NCBI GenBank assembly: GCA_963847735.1
Contig: CAWKAV010000029.1
Coordinates: forward strand, 62,001-126,000
DNA: 64,000 bases
Reading direction: 5' to 3'
Source of the DNA: CAWKAV01 sp963847735
Lineage (GTDB): Bacteria; Desulfobacterota; Desulfuromonadia; Desulfuromonadales; BM103
Shown: positions 36,858 to 45,119 of the stretch, piece after piece
Position numbering within the stretch: position 1 is the stretch's first letter
Layout of the letters: every line of letters starts with the position of its first letter
The notes under the pieces: model-generated
Told to the model about the DNA's origin: nothing
Seen by the model: the letters and a program-made list of their open reading frames with translations, nothing else
The model's database searches: none
Position numbers and translations under genes: made by a program

Positions 36858-37254
36858 CTACTCTAACCTGTCATTTGGTCTTTCGCCCTTGAGCATCGCT
36901 TTGCGCAAGCCACGGCGGCGGATTGCCTTTGAGCACCTGCTGCAGCTTTTCCACCACCACGGTGATCGGTTCACGCTCCTTGCTCTTGATCGGGTGGATC
37001 TTCTTTGCCACCAGTCGCGCCGCAGCCGGCCCACCGATCTCGCCGACGTAGACCAGGGCGCAGTCGGCAAGCGCCGCGCCGCGGGCTTCGATCTTGTCGT
37101 CGCTGTGCCCCGGCGCATCGCGTCCGATTGGACCTGAACCACCCCGCTGAAGGCAGCCTCCTCTGGCCCGATCTCCCAGATGATAGAACTCCTCGGCATG
37201 GCCGAAGTGCTCATCGACGTGCACCTTGTCGGTGCTGGCGAATGCGACTTTCAT
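36858..37254 (-). pseudogene. nifX: NifX-family protein, frameshifted
   Basis: From ATG 37254 it reads MKVAFASTDKVHVDEHFGHA, the NifX-family start. The middle continues in another frame (FYIWEIGPEEAAFSGVVQVQ), returns (DKIEARGAALADCALVYVGE, PIKSKEREPITVVVEKLQQV) and ends in a third (LRKAMLKGERPNDRLE). About three one-base shifts are needed, near 37184, 37125 and 36908. Position directly after nifK and sequence suit NifX, a NifB-co/FeMo-co precursor carrier. Confidence 0.78.
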
Positions 37255-37315
37255 ACTCAAACCTTTCTTCGGTTTGTTGCTGACTATTTCGAAGCGTCTG
37301 GTTCTTATCATTGAG

Positions 37316-37412
37316 CCACTCGGGACAGAGCGCGCGGTATGGCGGTCGAGGTAGCGAGGTACGAGGAAAGAGTCTATTACGTCGTGTACGCCTCGTTCCT
37401 CGCGTCCCAGCT
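37316..37412. repeat. Imperfect inverted repeat between nifK and nifX
   Basis: Copies of CGAGGTAGCGAGGTACGAGG on one side and CTCGTTCCTCGCGTCCC on the other can pair imperfectly. This kind of GAGG-rich intergenic repeat is dispersed in Geobacter-like genomes (recalled). No gene is present here. Confidence 0.45.
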
Positions 37413-37415
37413 ATT

Positions 37416-38881
37416 CTACCGCATCATCTCAAACCACTGGTCCTCACAAGTCTCGTCCTTGATGTCGAGGAACTTGTTGGCGATCATGGTCAGCATGCTG
37501 ATCGCGCCGTTGTAGCCGACCACCGGTGTGCGGTGCAGATTGACCCGGTCAATGATCGGGAAGCCGATGCGGAACAGCGGAATCTTGGCGTCGCGGGCCG
37601 CCCACTTGGCGTGGGTGTCGCCGATGATGCCGTCGACCGGATCGGTGACCAGCAGGCTGCGCATGTGCCAGAGGTCCTTGTTGATGTAGCAGGTGCAGCC
37701 TTCGCCGAAGGACGAGGAGGCGAGCAGGGCGTCCATTTCCTTCTGGAACTTCTTGGTTGCCCGTGAACAGAGCACATGCCAGGGGCGGGCACCCATCTCG
37801 AGCAGGAAGGAGACGATGCCGATCAGGTAGTCGGGGTCACCGGCGACGGCGAACTTGAGGCCATGCAGGTACTGGTGGGCGTCGGTCATGGCATCGACGG
37901 CCAGGGCGCGCTCTTTCTTCAGCGCCTCGGGAACCGGCTTGTCGAACAACTCGCTCAGCTTGAGGATCAGCTCATCGGTCTTCTTGATGCCGAACGGCAT
38001 CGGCAAAATCGCCTTCTCGCCGGTGTACTCGGACTCGATCCACTTCATGGTGTTGACGGTCGAGTACTTCTGGAAGGAGATGGTCGCCTTGCCGTTGATC
38101 GACTCGGCGGCGTCTTCGATCTTGGTGCCGCCCGGGTAGAGCTTGTATTCACCGTCGCAGCCGGAGTCGAAGACGTCGGAGACATCGGCCAGCATGGTGT
38201 AGGGGATGCCCATCAGTTCGCAGATGCGCTTGTACTCGCGCAGGTTGCCGACGTTGCCGTCGAAACCGGGGATGATGTTGAGCTTGCCGGTGCACTTGCC
38301 ATCGACGCTCTTCCCCTCGGTCAAGGTCTGCAGGATGCTCTTCAGCATGGCGTCGTAGCCGTGGATGTGGGTGCCGTTGAAGCTCGGCGTGTTGGCGTAG
38401 GGGGTCAGCACATCCTCCGGCAGATGTCCCTGCAGCTTGGCGTTCTTGATGAAAGCGGTCAGGTCGTCGCCGATGACCTCGGGCATGCAGGTGGTGTAGA
38501 CCGGGATCATCTTCGGCTTGTAGAGGGCGTAGGCGTTCTCCAGCCCCTCGAACAGGTTGTTCTGGCCGCCGAACACCGCGCCGTCCTCGGTCATGGCATC
38601 GCAGGTCGCCGCTGACGGCTCACGATAATGACGGCTGAAGGTGCTGCGGAAATAGGAGGCACAGCCCTGGGAACCGTGCACGAACGGCAGGGCACCTTCA
38701 AAACCGGTTGCCACCATCTGCGCGCCGAGCGGCTGACAGGCGTGGGCCGGGTTGACCACCAGGGCGGTGCGTTCAAAGTTCTTTTCTTTATACTCTTCTG
38801 TATTGATCCATTCCTTGACCCGGGCGATCTCTTCCAGCGGGGTCTCGGTCACGAATTTTACTGCTGCTTCTCTGCGCTCAT
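37416..38881 (-). pseudogene. nifK: Nitrogenase MoFe protein beta chain, shifted near its start
   Basis: 478 codons are intact from 38852. LPFVHGSQGCASYFRSTFSR and PVYTTCMPEVIGDDLTAFIK hold P-cluster Cys positions, and the end KDETCEDQWFEMMR is typical. The true start is ATG 38881 (AAAGGAG site), reading MSAEKQ before one base puts it out of frame; VKFVTETPLEE continues in the main frame. It forms the alpha2-beta2 MoFe protein with NifD. Only a short N-terminal part is affected. Confidence 0.93.
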
Positions 38882-38898
38882 ATCAAACTCCTTTAGGA

Positions 38899-39007
38899 TT
38901 GCCACAGAGACACAGAGGTAAACCAAAAGCTCTTTTAGGCTTTTAAACCATTAAGCTTATGATTTTTGATTCTGCTTTTCTCAGTGTCTCCGTGCCTCTG
39001 TGGCAAA
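38899..39007. repeat. Imperfect inverted repeat between nifD and nifK
   Basis: Left arm TTGCCACAGAGACACAGAGG (38899) and right arm GTGTCTCCGTGCCTCTGTGG (38984), about 60 bases apart. The CCACAGAGxCACxGAG element is a common dispersed intergenic repeat in deltaproteobacterial genomes (recalled). In the transcript it would form a large stem between nifD and nifK. Confidence 0.65.
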
Positions 39008-39014
39008 TTCGTTT

Positions 39015-40460
39015 TTAAAAAGGGCTTTTGACCAAACCCCAGGTCGGGCTATTGATCGCCATATCAATGTCTCGGGCAAAGATCTTAAAGCCTTCGTAAC
39101 CGTGATATGGACCCGAGTAGTCCCAGCTGTGCATCTGACGGAAGGGGATACCGGCCTTCTGGAAGACATACTTTTCCTTGATGCCGGAACCGACCAGGTC
39201 GGGCTTGAGCTCTTCGACGAATTTCTCCAGTTCGAACTCGGAGACGTCGTCGTAGATCAGGGTGCCCTTGGCCATCTCCGGGGCGGTGCGGTCATAGTCG
39301 TCCTGGTGGGCGAACTCGTAGCCGGCGCCGGTGATCTGGATGCCGAGGTCTTCGTAGGCGCCGATGGTGTGGCGCGGGCGCAGGCCGCCGACGAACAGCA
39401 TGGCGGTTTTGCCATCGAGGCGCGGCTTGTACTCGTCGAGCACCGCCTGCATGACCGGCTTGTACTTCTTGATGACCTTCTCGACGTTCTTTTTGATCTT
39501 GTCGTCAAAATATTCGCCGATGGCGCGCAGGCTCTCCTCGATCTTGGTCGGGCCGAAGAAGTTGTACTCCAGCCATGGAATGTTCCACTTCTCTTCCATG
39601 ACCTTGCACATGTAGTTCATCGAGCGATAGCAGTGAATCAGGTTGAGTTTGACCGAGTGGGTGGCGCCGATCTTTTCGACCTCACCGTCACCGGTCCAGA
39701 CACGACTTGACGTTGAGGCCGATCTCTTCGAGGATCGGCTTGGCGGCCCAGACGTCGCCGCCGATGTTGTAGTCGCCGATCAGAGCGACATCATAGGGGC
39801 CGGCTTCTTCGCTGGAACTCGAACTTGCCGATGATGTGGTCGCGGATCGAGTCGTTGGAAATATGGTGGCCGAGCGACTGGGAGACGCCGCGGAAACCTT
39901 CGCAGTTGCAGGGCACGACCAGCTTGTCCAATTCGTTCTCCATTTTCTTGGCGACGGCGTTGATGTCATCGCCGATCAGGCCGACCGGACACTCGGAGAG
40001 GACCGACATCCCCTTGTTGAGCGGGAAGAGCTCATCGGCTTCGCGCAGAAGCTTTTCCAGCTTGATGTCGCCGCCGTAGACGATGTCGCGCTCCTGGAAA
40101 TCGCTGGTAAAGTCCATCGGGAATGAGGTGACACCGGGGAGGCCCTGCATCAGGTTACGCCGCGTGCCCCAGCTGTAGACGCCGCAGCCGATCGGGCCGT
40201 GCGAGACATGGATCATGTCGCGGATCGGACCCCAGACCACCCCTTTGGCACCGGCGTATGCACAGCCGCGCTGGCTCATCACGCCGGGGACGATCTTCTT
40301 GTTCGACTTGACCGCGCAGCTGGACACGGTCGGCTCGTTGGCGCCGAGGTGCGGCGCGCGCTTCTTGGCCGCCTTCTCCGGCATCTCTGCCAGGGTTGTC
40401 GGCAATCAGTTTCTCGGTTCTTTCTATTGTTATACCCTTGATGGGCTTACGCTCTGCCAT
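39015..40460 (-). pseudogene. nifD: Nitrogenase MoFe protein alpha chain, frameshifted
   Basis: It starts MAERKPIKGITIERTEKLIA at ATG 40460 (AAAGGAG). Segments in three frames cover the whole protein: MIHVSHGPIGCGVYSWGTRR (P-cluster Cys), PVGLIGDDINAVAKKMENEL, LNLIHCYRSMNYMCKVMEE (the FeMo-co ligand Cys) and PFRQMHSWDYSGPYHGYEG (the FeMo-co ligand His). It is clearly Mo-type. Single-base shifts lie near 40400, 39812 and 39701. Both cofactor ligands are present, so a functional gene with sequence errors is the simplest reading. Confidence 0.92.
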
Positions 40461-40554
40461 GGGATTGCTCCTTTGTCGCAATTTGGTGAATGGTTCATGG
40501 TCAATGGCTAAAAGATTAAACCTTGGTCCTTAACCCTTCGCCCTGTTCACTTCT

Positions 40555-41433
40555 CTAAGCATTCTCAGCCACGCCGACGATCGACTCGTCTTCCGCTTCC
40601 ATGATGCCGAATTCCATCAGCAGGTCTTCAAGATCTTCCATCTCCAGCGGGGTCGGGACGACGAACATCTTGTTGTCGGCGATCTTCTGTGCCAGAGACC
40701 GATATTCCGCGGCCTGCTTGTGCTCGGGGGAATACTCGATGACGGTCATGCGGCGCAGTTCAGCGCGCTGCACCTGGTTGTCACGTGGCACAAAGTGGAT
40801 CATCTGGGTGCCAAGACGTGCGGCCAGGGCTTCGATCAGGTCGGCTTCGCGGTCGGTGTTGCGGCTGTTGCAGATCAGACCGGCCAGGCGTACGCTGCCG
40901 GAAGCTGCGTACTTGACGATCCCTTTGCAGATGTTATTGGCGGCGTACATGGCCATCATCTCACCGGAGACGACGATGTAGATCTCCTGGGCCTTGTTCT
41001 CGCGGATCGGCATGGCGAAACCACCGCAGACCACATCACCGAGAACATCGTAGAAAACGTAATCGAGGTCCGGGGTGTAGGCGCCTTCTTCCTCGAGAAA
41101 GTTGATGGCGGTGATAACGCCGCGACCGGCACAACCGACGCCCGGCTCGGGGCCGCCCGACTCAACACACATGACATCACCGTAACCACGCTTACAAACA
41201 TCATCCAGCTCGAGGTCCTCGACAGTGCCGAGCTCACGGACTTTGTCCATCACCGTGGTCTGGGCCTTGGCGTGCAGGATCAGGCGGGTCGAGTCGGCCT
41301 TGGGATCACAGCCGATGATCAGCACCCTCTTGCCGAGTGAGGCGAGACCGGCCACGGTGTTCTGGGTGGTAGTGGATTTGCCGATGCCGCCTTTGCCATA
41401 GATTGCTATCTGACGTAACTTTTTCTCTGCCAT
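40555..41433 (-). CDS. nifH: Nitrogenase iron protein (dinitrogenase reductase)
   Basis: 292 residues from ATG 41433. QIAIYGKGGIGKSTTTQN is the P-loop. Cys101 (GVGCAGRGV) and Cys136 (GDVVCGGFAMPIRE) hold the bridging [4Fe-4S] cluster. Arg104 in CAGRG is the residue that DraT ADP-ribosylates in other bacteria, which fits draTG upstream. It passes electrons to NifDK with ATP hydrolysis and also serves cofactor synthesis. It is the first gene of nifHDK, behind a long leader with terminators and a sigma-54 promoter. Confidence 0.97.
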   Translation of the reverse strand: MAEKKLRQIAIYGKGGIGKSTTTQNTVAGLASLGKRVLIIGCDPKADSTRLILHAKAQTTVMDKVRELGTVEDLELDDVCKRGYGDVMCVESGGPEPGVGCAGRGVITAINFLEEEGAYTPDLDYVFYDVLGDVVCGGFAMPIRENKAQEIYIVVSGEMMAMYAANNICKGIVKYAASGSVRLAGLICNSRNTDREADLIEALAARLGTQMIHFVPRDNQVQRAELRRMTVIEYSPEHKQAAEYRSLAQKIADNKMFVVPTPLEMEDLEDLLMEFGIMEAEDESIVGVAENA

Positions 41434-41549
41434 GTCTCTGTTCCTTTCGTGTGGCTCATAAGTAAGGAGCCTTTGGTTTGCTGTGCCCGGCGTTCTCTCC
41501 CGTGGCGGCATCGCCCTTGATGTGTCCGCAAGAGAATGTGAAGCACAAA

Positions 41550-41595
41550 ATACAAAACGCCCTACCCGGCAAATCCGGATAGGGCGTCAATGCCC
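41550..41595 (-). terminator. Attenuator terminator and overlapping hexaloop hairpin in the nifH leader
   Basis: On the minus strand CGCCCTATCCGG, a short loop and CCGGGTAGGGCG are followed by TTTTGTATTTT, a strong intrinsic terminator about 120 bases before nifH. Just before it GGGC-ATTGAC-GCCC (41582-41595) forms a hexaloop with A1 and G4, and its 3' arm is also the 5' arm of the terminator, so the two folds exclude each other. The outer edge of the terminator is given to within a few bases. Confidence 0.72.
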
Positions 41596-41596
41596 G

Positions 41597-41617
41597 GCGG
41601 CGCAATCATTGTGCCGC
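41597..41617 (-). promoter_or_regulatory. First hairpin of the nifH leader
   Basis: Minus strand GCGGC and GCCGC flank ACAATGATTGC, giving a five-pair stem with a loop that can close further. The loop contains AATGATT (A1, G4) but is not a clean hexaloop, so the ANTAR match is weaker than at nifB. Confidence 0.45.
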
Positions 41618-41637
41618 AATTATGTTCTCTAAATAGC

Positions 41638-41676
41638 AAAGCCCGCAGAACAGACGTTTTCGTCTCTTGCGGGCTT
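41638..41676 (-). terminator. Upstream terminator-like hairpin in the nifH leader
   Basis: Minus strand AAGCCCGCAAGAGACG, AAAA, then CGTCTGTTCTGCGGGCTT, a long stem followed by TGCTATTT. It may be a second attenuator between the sigma-54 promoter and nifH. Confidence 0.65.
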
Positions 41677-41764
41677 CATCGCCGATTAGTCAACACGACA
41701 GCGTGTTGTTCTGGTTTGATTATGTTTTTGAGTTACGAACTTTGCGTCCGTCGACTCATCCTAA

Positions 41765-41780
41765 AGCATTTGCCGTGCCA
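41765..41780 (-). promoter_or_regulatory. Sigma-54 promoter of nifHDK
   Basis: Minus strand TGGCACGGCAAATGCT: a perfect TGGCAC -24 box and ATGC -12 box at the right spacing, about 330 bases before nifH. The long transcribed leader carries the hairpins listed here. Confidence 0.85.
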
Positions 41781-41914
41781 AACATTCTCTTGTCTGCAAT
41801 TACAGTCACTTGTGGGAATCGCAATCATCGTTGATGAAATTTGTGCTTAAGTGTTGTGCATATTTCAGGCGTTGCTGGTGAGTAAATATTCAGCATCTGC
41901 TGTGTCATTCACAT

Positions 41915-42343
41915 TTATTCGATCGCCACCAGCTGCAGCGCAAATGTCAAATCACAACCGGCAAGATCGTGATTGCCGTCGAGCAGGACCGTGTGCTCAT
42001 GGATCGCACGGACCCGCATGATCCGCTGTTCTTCATCGATCAGGTCTAAGCTCAGCTTCTGACCGATACGCAACTCCCGGTCGGCAGCGAAAAGCTGCGA
42101 CGATACCTTTAATAGGTTTTCGTCGCGACGCAAACCATAGGCCTGCTCAGCGGCAAGGTAAATGTTCTTCACCTCTCCGACACGCATACCGATGATGCTT
42201 CTTTCCAGTGCGGGGAAGACCTCGCCTGCACCGATCGTGAACATGAGCGGCTGGTCCGCATCGCGTTGATCGAATATCCGGCCGTTGTCGAGTGTGCCTA
42301 TGTAATGGACCGTGACACGGTCACATGGTTGCGCTCGTTGCAT
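41915..42343 (-). CDS. FKBP-type peptidyl-prolyl isomerase (SlyD-like)
   Basis: 142 residues. DRVTVHYIGTLDNGRIFDQR, later MFTIGAGEVFPALERSIIGM and an inserted flap domain (AAEQAYGLRRDENLL), match SlyD-like FKBPs. It lacks the His-rich metal tail of E. coli SlyD. It is the last gene of the draT operon and lies just upstream of the nifH promoter. In Azotobacter a different isomerase (NifM, parvulin type) matures NifH, so a NifH-folding role here is a reasonable guess. Confidence 0.87.
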   Translation of the reverse strand: MQRAQPCDRVTVHYIGTLDNGRIFDQRDADQPLMFTIGAGEVFPALERSIIGMRVGEVKNIYLAAEQAYGLRRDENLLKVSSQLFAADRELRIGQKLSLDLIDEEQRIMRVRAIHEHTVLLDGNHDLAGCDLTFALQLVAIE

Positions 42344-42347
42344 AGGC

Positions 42348-42782
42348 CTAACCTTTGTTCGTGATGACTTGGAATCGGTCGTCGAAATATCGCTCCAGAA
42401 TGGCTTTCACCTCGGACCATTGCAGGCCGCCTGCACCGCAGCCGGGGCGAGGCCCCACGATTTTTTGCCAGCTCTTGTAATCCGCCAGCTCGACCAGCTC
42501 GAGGCACGAACGCTCGATCAGGCGTAGCTCCGGAACCCGGTAGGGGTCCTCCTCGACGGGAAAGCTGACGATCTGATGGCCGAGATCGAAAACATGGTTG
42601 CCGTGCTGACAGAGCAGTGCGTCCAGGGTCTTCAAGAGGTCCGGGAAGCGCTCCTGCGCCTGGCGTGCGCAGCCGCACGGCATGACGGGCCTGCCGACCT
42701 TGTTGGTCATACCATTGGTGGTGATAGCGACAACAGCCCCCTCGGTATGCTCCTGCCACAGATCGTCGACGATTTCACGCAT
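42348..42782 (-). CDS. Macrodomain-like ADP-ribose-binding protein
   Basis: 144 residues from ATG 42782 (GGGAG site). GAVVAITTNGMTNKVGRPVM at the start, HQIVSFPVEEDP in the middle and GPRPGCGAGGLQWSEVKAIL near the end follow the Poa1p/ADP-ribose-phosphatase type of macrodomain, the last motif being the ligand loop. Macrodomains bind or hydrolyse ADP-ribose and its derivatives. Placement downstream of draT and draG suggests handling of ADP-ribose released in nitrogenase control. It overlaps the previous gene by 8 bases. Confidence 0.8.
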   Translation of the reverse strand: MREIVDDLWQEHTEGAVVAITTNGMTNKVGRPVMPCGCARQAQERFPDLLKTLDALLCQHGNHVFDLGHQIVSFPVEEDPYRVPELRLIERSCLELVELADYKSWQKIVGPRPGCGAGGLQWSEVKAILERYFDDRFQVITNKG

Positions 42783-43077
42783 GGTTTTCTCCCAACATGT
42801 CGCGCATGACACTGACCAGGAAATCAAACACGTCTTCACGGCTGGATATGAAGCGCGGCATCTCGTCCCCAGCCAGCTCCTCGAGACGGTGCAGCACCCC
42901 GGCGTCGCGGCAGTTGAGCTCGTCCATCACCGTTTCGAGCATCGGGATGACGTCGTAGAGATCATCGCGGTCGTATCGGTTAGTGTCCGGCTTGCCGGAG
43001 AATTTCGGTTCGCCGCGCAGCTGCTTGTTGCGGCGGTACTTGAAATACAGGTCGGACGGCTTGATTTCAATCCTCAC
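42775..43077 (-). CDS. Unknown protein in the draTG operon
   Basis: About 100 residues from GTG 43077, which has GGGAG 5-6 bases upstream; a TTG at 43098 overlapping the preceding stop is the alternative. Charged, with no membrane segment or Cys cluster (IKPSDLYFKYRRNKQ, DLYDVIPMLETVMDELN, DVFDFLVSVMRDMLG). No family is recognised. The tight overlaps with both neighbours argue that it is real and cotranslated. Confidence 0.7.
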   Translation of the reverse strand: MRIEIKPSDLYFKYRRNKQLRGEPKFSGKPDTNRYDRDDLYDVIPMLETVMDELNCRDAGVLHRLEELAGDEMPRFISSREDVFDFLVSVMRDMLGENHA

Positions 43078-43094
43078 GGCTTCTCCCTCGCTGT

Positions 43095-43337
43095 TCAACT
43101 GCAGCCACCGCCACAGGCATGTTTTTTGGTACAGCCGCTCGCACAGAGGTCTTTAGCCTTGCGCCCGCCGGTTTCCGCCAGCAGAGCCTCGAGACTATAA
43201 ACGCCGACCATCCAGGCCCCGCCCTCTTCAATCCCGCGCAGCAGGCCGCGCTTGATGTGCATGAGCACATTCAAGGGCGTGGTTTTCATGATTTCCGCTG
43301 CTTTGTTGATCGGCAGCATCTCTTCCTGTTCTTTCAT
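43095..43337 (-). CDS. Small HTH-like protein with Cys-rich tail in the draTG operon
   Basis: 80 residues. The N-terminus MLPINKAAEIMKTTPLNVLM looks like a MerR/excisionase-type helix-turn-helix. The tail LCASGCTKKHACGGGC has four Cys in a C-x3-C-x5-C-x3-C pattern that could bind a metal or Fe-S cluster. No named family is recognised. A redox- or metal-responsive regulator or adaptor of the Dra system is possible but unproven. Confidence 0.72.
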   Translation of the reverse strand: MKEQEEMLPINKAAEIMKTTPLNVLMHIKRGLLRGIEEGGAWMVGVYSLEALLAETGGRKAKDLCASGCTKKHACGGGCS

Positions 43338-43351
43338 ATCTGCTCCTCTCT

Positions 43352-43384
43352 ATGGGGACTGGCTCCGCAGATACCTGTCCCCAT
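43352..43384. repeat. REP-like inverted repeat before draG end
   Basis: ATGGGGAC at 43352 and GTCCCCAT at 43377 flank a GGCTCCGCAGATACC centre. This GGGGACxGGCxCC...GTCCCC element is a typical dispersed REP in Geobacter relatives and resembles the GGGACTGTCCC cluster at 34.7 kb. Confidence 0.65.
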
Positions 43385-43399
43385 CTTTCGGGTTTCTCC

Positions 43400-44329
43400 C
43401 TAAAGGTTGCGACCGGACCAGGGGGAAAGCCCGACCAGCCGAATGGCCTGGTGCTCGACCTCTGTAAACACCTGCCGGTTCAATTTCTTCAGCCAGTGCT
43501 TCGGGATGGACGCCATGCCGTAGAATGCTCCGGCGACCATGCCGGCGATTGCGCCGGTGGTGTCGGCATCGCCGCCCTGGTTAACCACACCGACCAGACA
43601 CTCCTCGAAGCTGCCGGTCGTAAACAAGTAATGGAACACGGTCTGCAGGGTATCGACTACGTAGGCGCTGGCATTGCCCCGGTAATTTTTAAAACAGAAG
43701 CTGCCGTAATCAGTGACCAGCTGCCTGGTCCTTTCGTGTAGTTCGAATCGGCTGCAGCCCAAAATCGCCATCTGCACCATGCTGCCGATGGCAAGGCAGG
43801 CCGCGTCGGACAAGACGTTATTGTGGGTCAGGTGCGCCTGCTCGATCGCGCAGCGAGCCAGGAAGGCGTCATCTCCCAGGCTGAACAGCGCCACCGGCGC
43901 CATCCTCATGACGGCGCCATTGCCGGCATCCCATTCGTTGCAGGGCACTTCCAACTGCCCCTTGAGCATATAATCTCGAATTCCCCGCCGACAGGTCGCA
44001 CCGATATCCACCGGCCTGCTTTTCATCCAGACCAGAAAATTTTCGGCGACGCCTTTAAGGTCCCAGCTTTCAGCGACGAGCAGTGCGCGCCCAAGCGCCA
44101 GGGACATCTCGGTGTCGTCGGTGATCTGACCTGGCTGGAGGTAAAGCCAGCCTCCGCCGACAATCTTGCGATGCACTTTGTAGGTCGCCCTGATCTCTGA
44201 CGGCGTCATAAACTCGGTTGTCGCCCCCAGGGCATCGCCGACCGCCATGCCGAGGTAAGCGGCGCGCGCCCGGCTGAAAACTTCAGCGACAACTGGTTGT
44301 TCGCTTCGTGCGTCTTCTCGCTCATCCAC
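43400..44329 (-). CDS. draG: ADP-ribosyl-[dinitrogen reductase] hydrolase
   Basis: 309 residues. AAYLGMAVGDALGATTEFMT and GQITDDTEMSLALGRALL hold the acidic residues that bind the two Mn ions. VVNQGGDADTTGAIAGMVAG is the C-terminal metal motif of ADP-ribosylglycohydrolases. DraG removes ADP-ribose from NifH Arg and reactivates nitrogenase. It starts at GTG 44329, overlapping draT by 8 bases. Confidence 0.94.
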   Translation of the reverse strand: MDEREDARSEQPVVAEVFSRARAAYLGMAVGDALGATTEFMTPSEIRATYKVHRKIVGGGWLYLQPGQITDDTEMSLALGRALLVAESWDLKGVAENFLVWMKSRPVDIGATCRRGIRDYMLKGQLEVPCNEWDAGNGAVMRMAPVALFSLGDDAFLARCAIEQAHLTHNNVLSDAACLAIGSMVQMAILGCSRFELHERTRQLVTDYGSFCFKNYRGNASAYVVDTLQTVFHYLFTTGSFEECLVGVVNQGGDADTTGAIAGMVAGAFYGMASIPKHWLKKLNRQVFTEVEHQAIRLVGLSPWSGRNL

Positions 44330-45119
44330 CGGTCAGCACCCTGACCTCGAACTCGCCGCCGAGCACCATGACCTCGCCTTCACCCTTGAACAGTGACTTC
44401 GGCAGCAGACCGCCCATGAAAAAGACCTTGGACAGCGGCACCTCGGTCTGCAGGACCCGGCTGCCGAACTCCCAGGCCCTCTCGAAGTCATCGGTAAAGG
44501 AATTGAGGTTGTTCAGGCGCAGCAGATAGTCGTGCCTGCCCGTTTGCTCAATCACCTGGTGTTCGGAAAAATCATGGATGCCGCGGTAGAGGGTCAGGTG
44601 CATCCGCTGCGTCAGCCGGCGGACAAGCTCGTACTGGACAAACTCGTAGAGCAGGTCGAACTGCGACAGGATCGCGCTGGTCCGTTCCGAGCCTTTCATG
44701 CGATCGACCGTGTAACGAAAATAAGCTTCGGAGTGGATATCGTTGATCGCCTCATTGTGGAATGTCGGTACCAGGCCGAGCCTGGATTCGACCCAGCCTT
44801 TCAGCACCGCGCCTTCCAAGGAGTTGCTGTCGAACAACCAGCCGCGCAGGAAGCGCAGGTAACTGTTCTTCAGGCTTTTGCGACTGTTCACTGTCTGTTC
44901 ACGCTGCCACTGGTGCAGCTGGTAGCGGACATCCATAAAATCATGGAAGATCAAGCCGCGCAAATCGGGGTCGTCCTGCACATCGAGCTTTTCAAACAGC
45001 GGGCGGCCGTTGTGCCTCACACCCTGGATTTCCAGAGGCCGGGGGTTGCGGTTGTAATGCTTGGAGGCAATTACCCAGGGTGGCAGATTGCACCTGTTCA
45101 TCGATGTCGGAGTGACCAT
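44322..45119 (-). CDS. draT: NAD+-dinitrogen-reductase ADP-D-ribosyltransferase
   Basis: 265 residues. NLPPWVIASKHYNRNPRPLE and LYRGIHDFSEHQVI with NNLNSFTDDFERAWEFGSRV match DraT. It attaches ADP-ribose from NAD+ to NifH Arg and switches nitrogenase off in response to ammonium or darkness/energy loss in other diazotrophs. ATG 45119 follows GAGG. First gene of a six-gene operon with draG. No GlnB/PII gene is visible in the window. Confidence 0.94.
   Translation of the reverse strand: MVTPTSMNRCNLPPWVIASKHYNRNPRPLEIQGVRHNGRPLFEKLDVQDDPDLRGLIFHDFMDVRYQLHQWQREQTVNSRKSLKNSYLRFLRGWLFDSNSLEGAVLKGWVESRLGLVPTFHNEAINDIHSEAYFRYTVDRMKGSERTSAILSQFDLLYEFVQYELVRRLTQRMHLTLYRGIHDFSEHQVIEQTGRHDYLLRLNNLNSFTDDFERAWEFGSRVLQTEVPLSKVFFMGGLLPKSLFKGEGEVMVLGGEFEVRVLTGG

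Noticed and set aside
37776..38615. 279-codon plus-strand open frame
   Set aside because: Antisense of nifK with skewed Gly/Val/Asp composition typical of a shadow frame.
39015..40460. Reading nifD as a truly dead gene or as three separate genes
   Set aside because: All catalytic and cofactor residues remain and only single-base shifts separate the pieces, so a single gene with sequence errors fits better.
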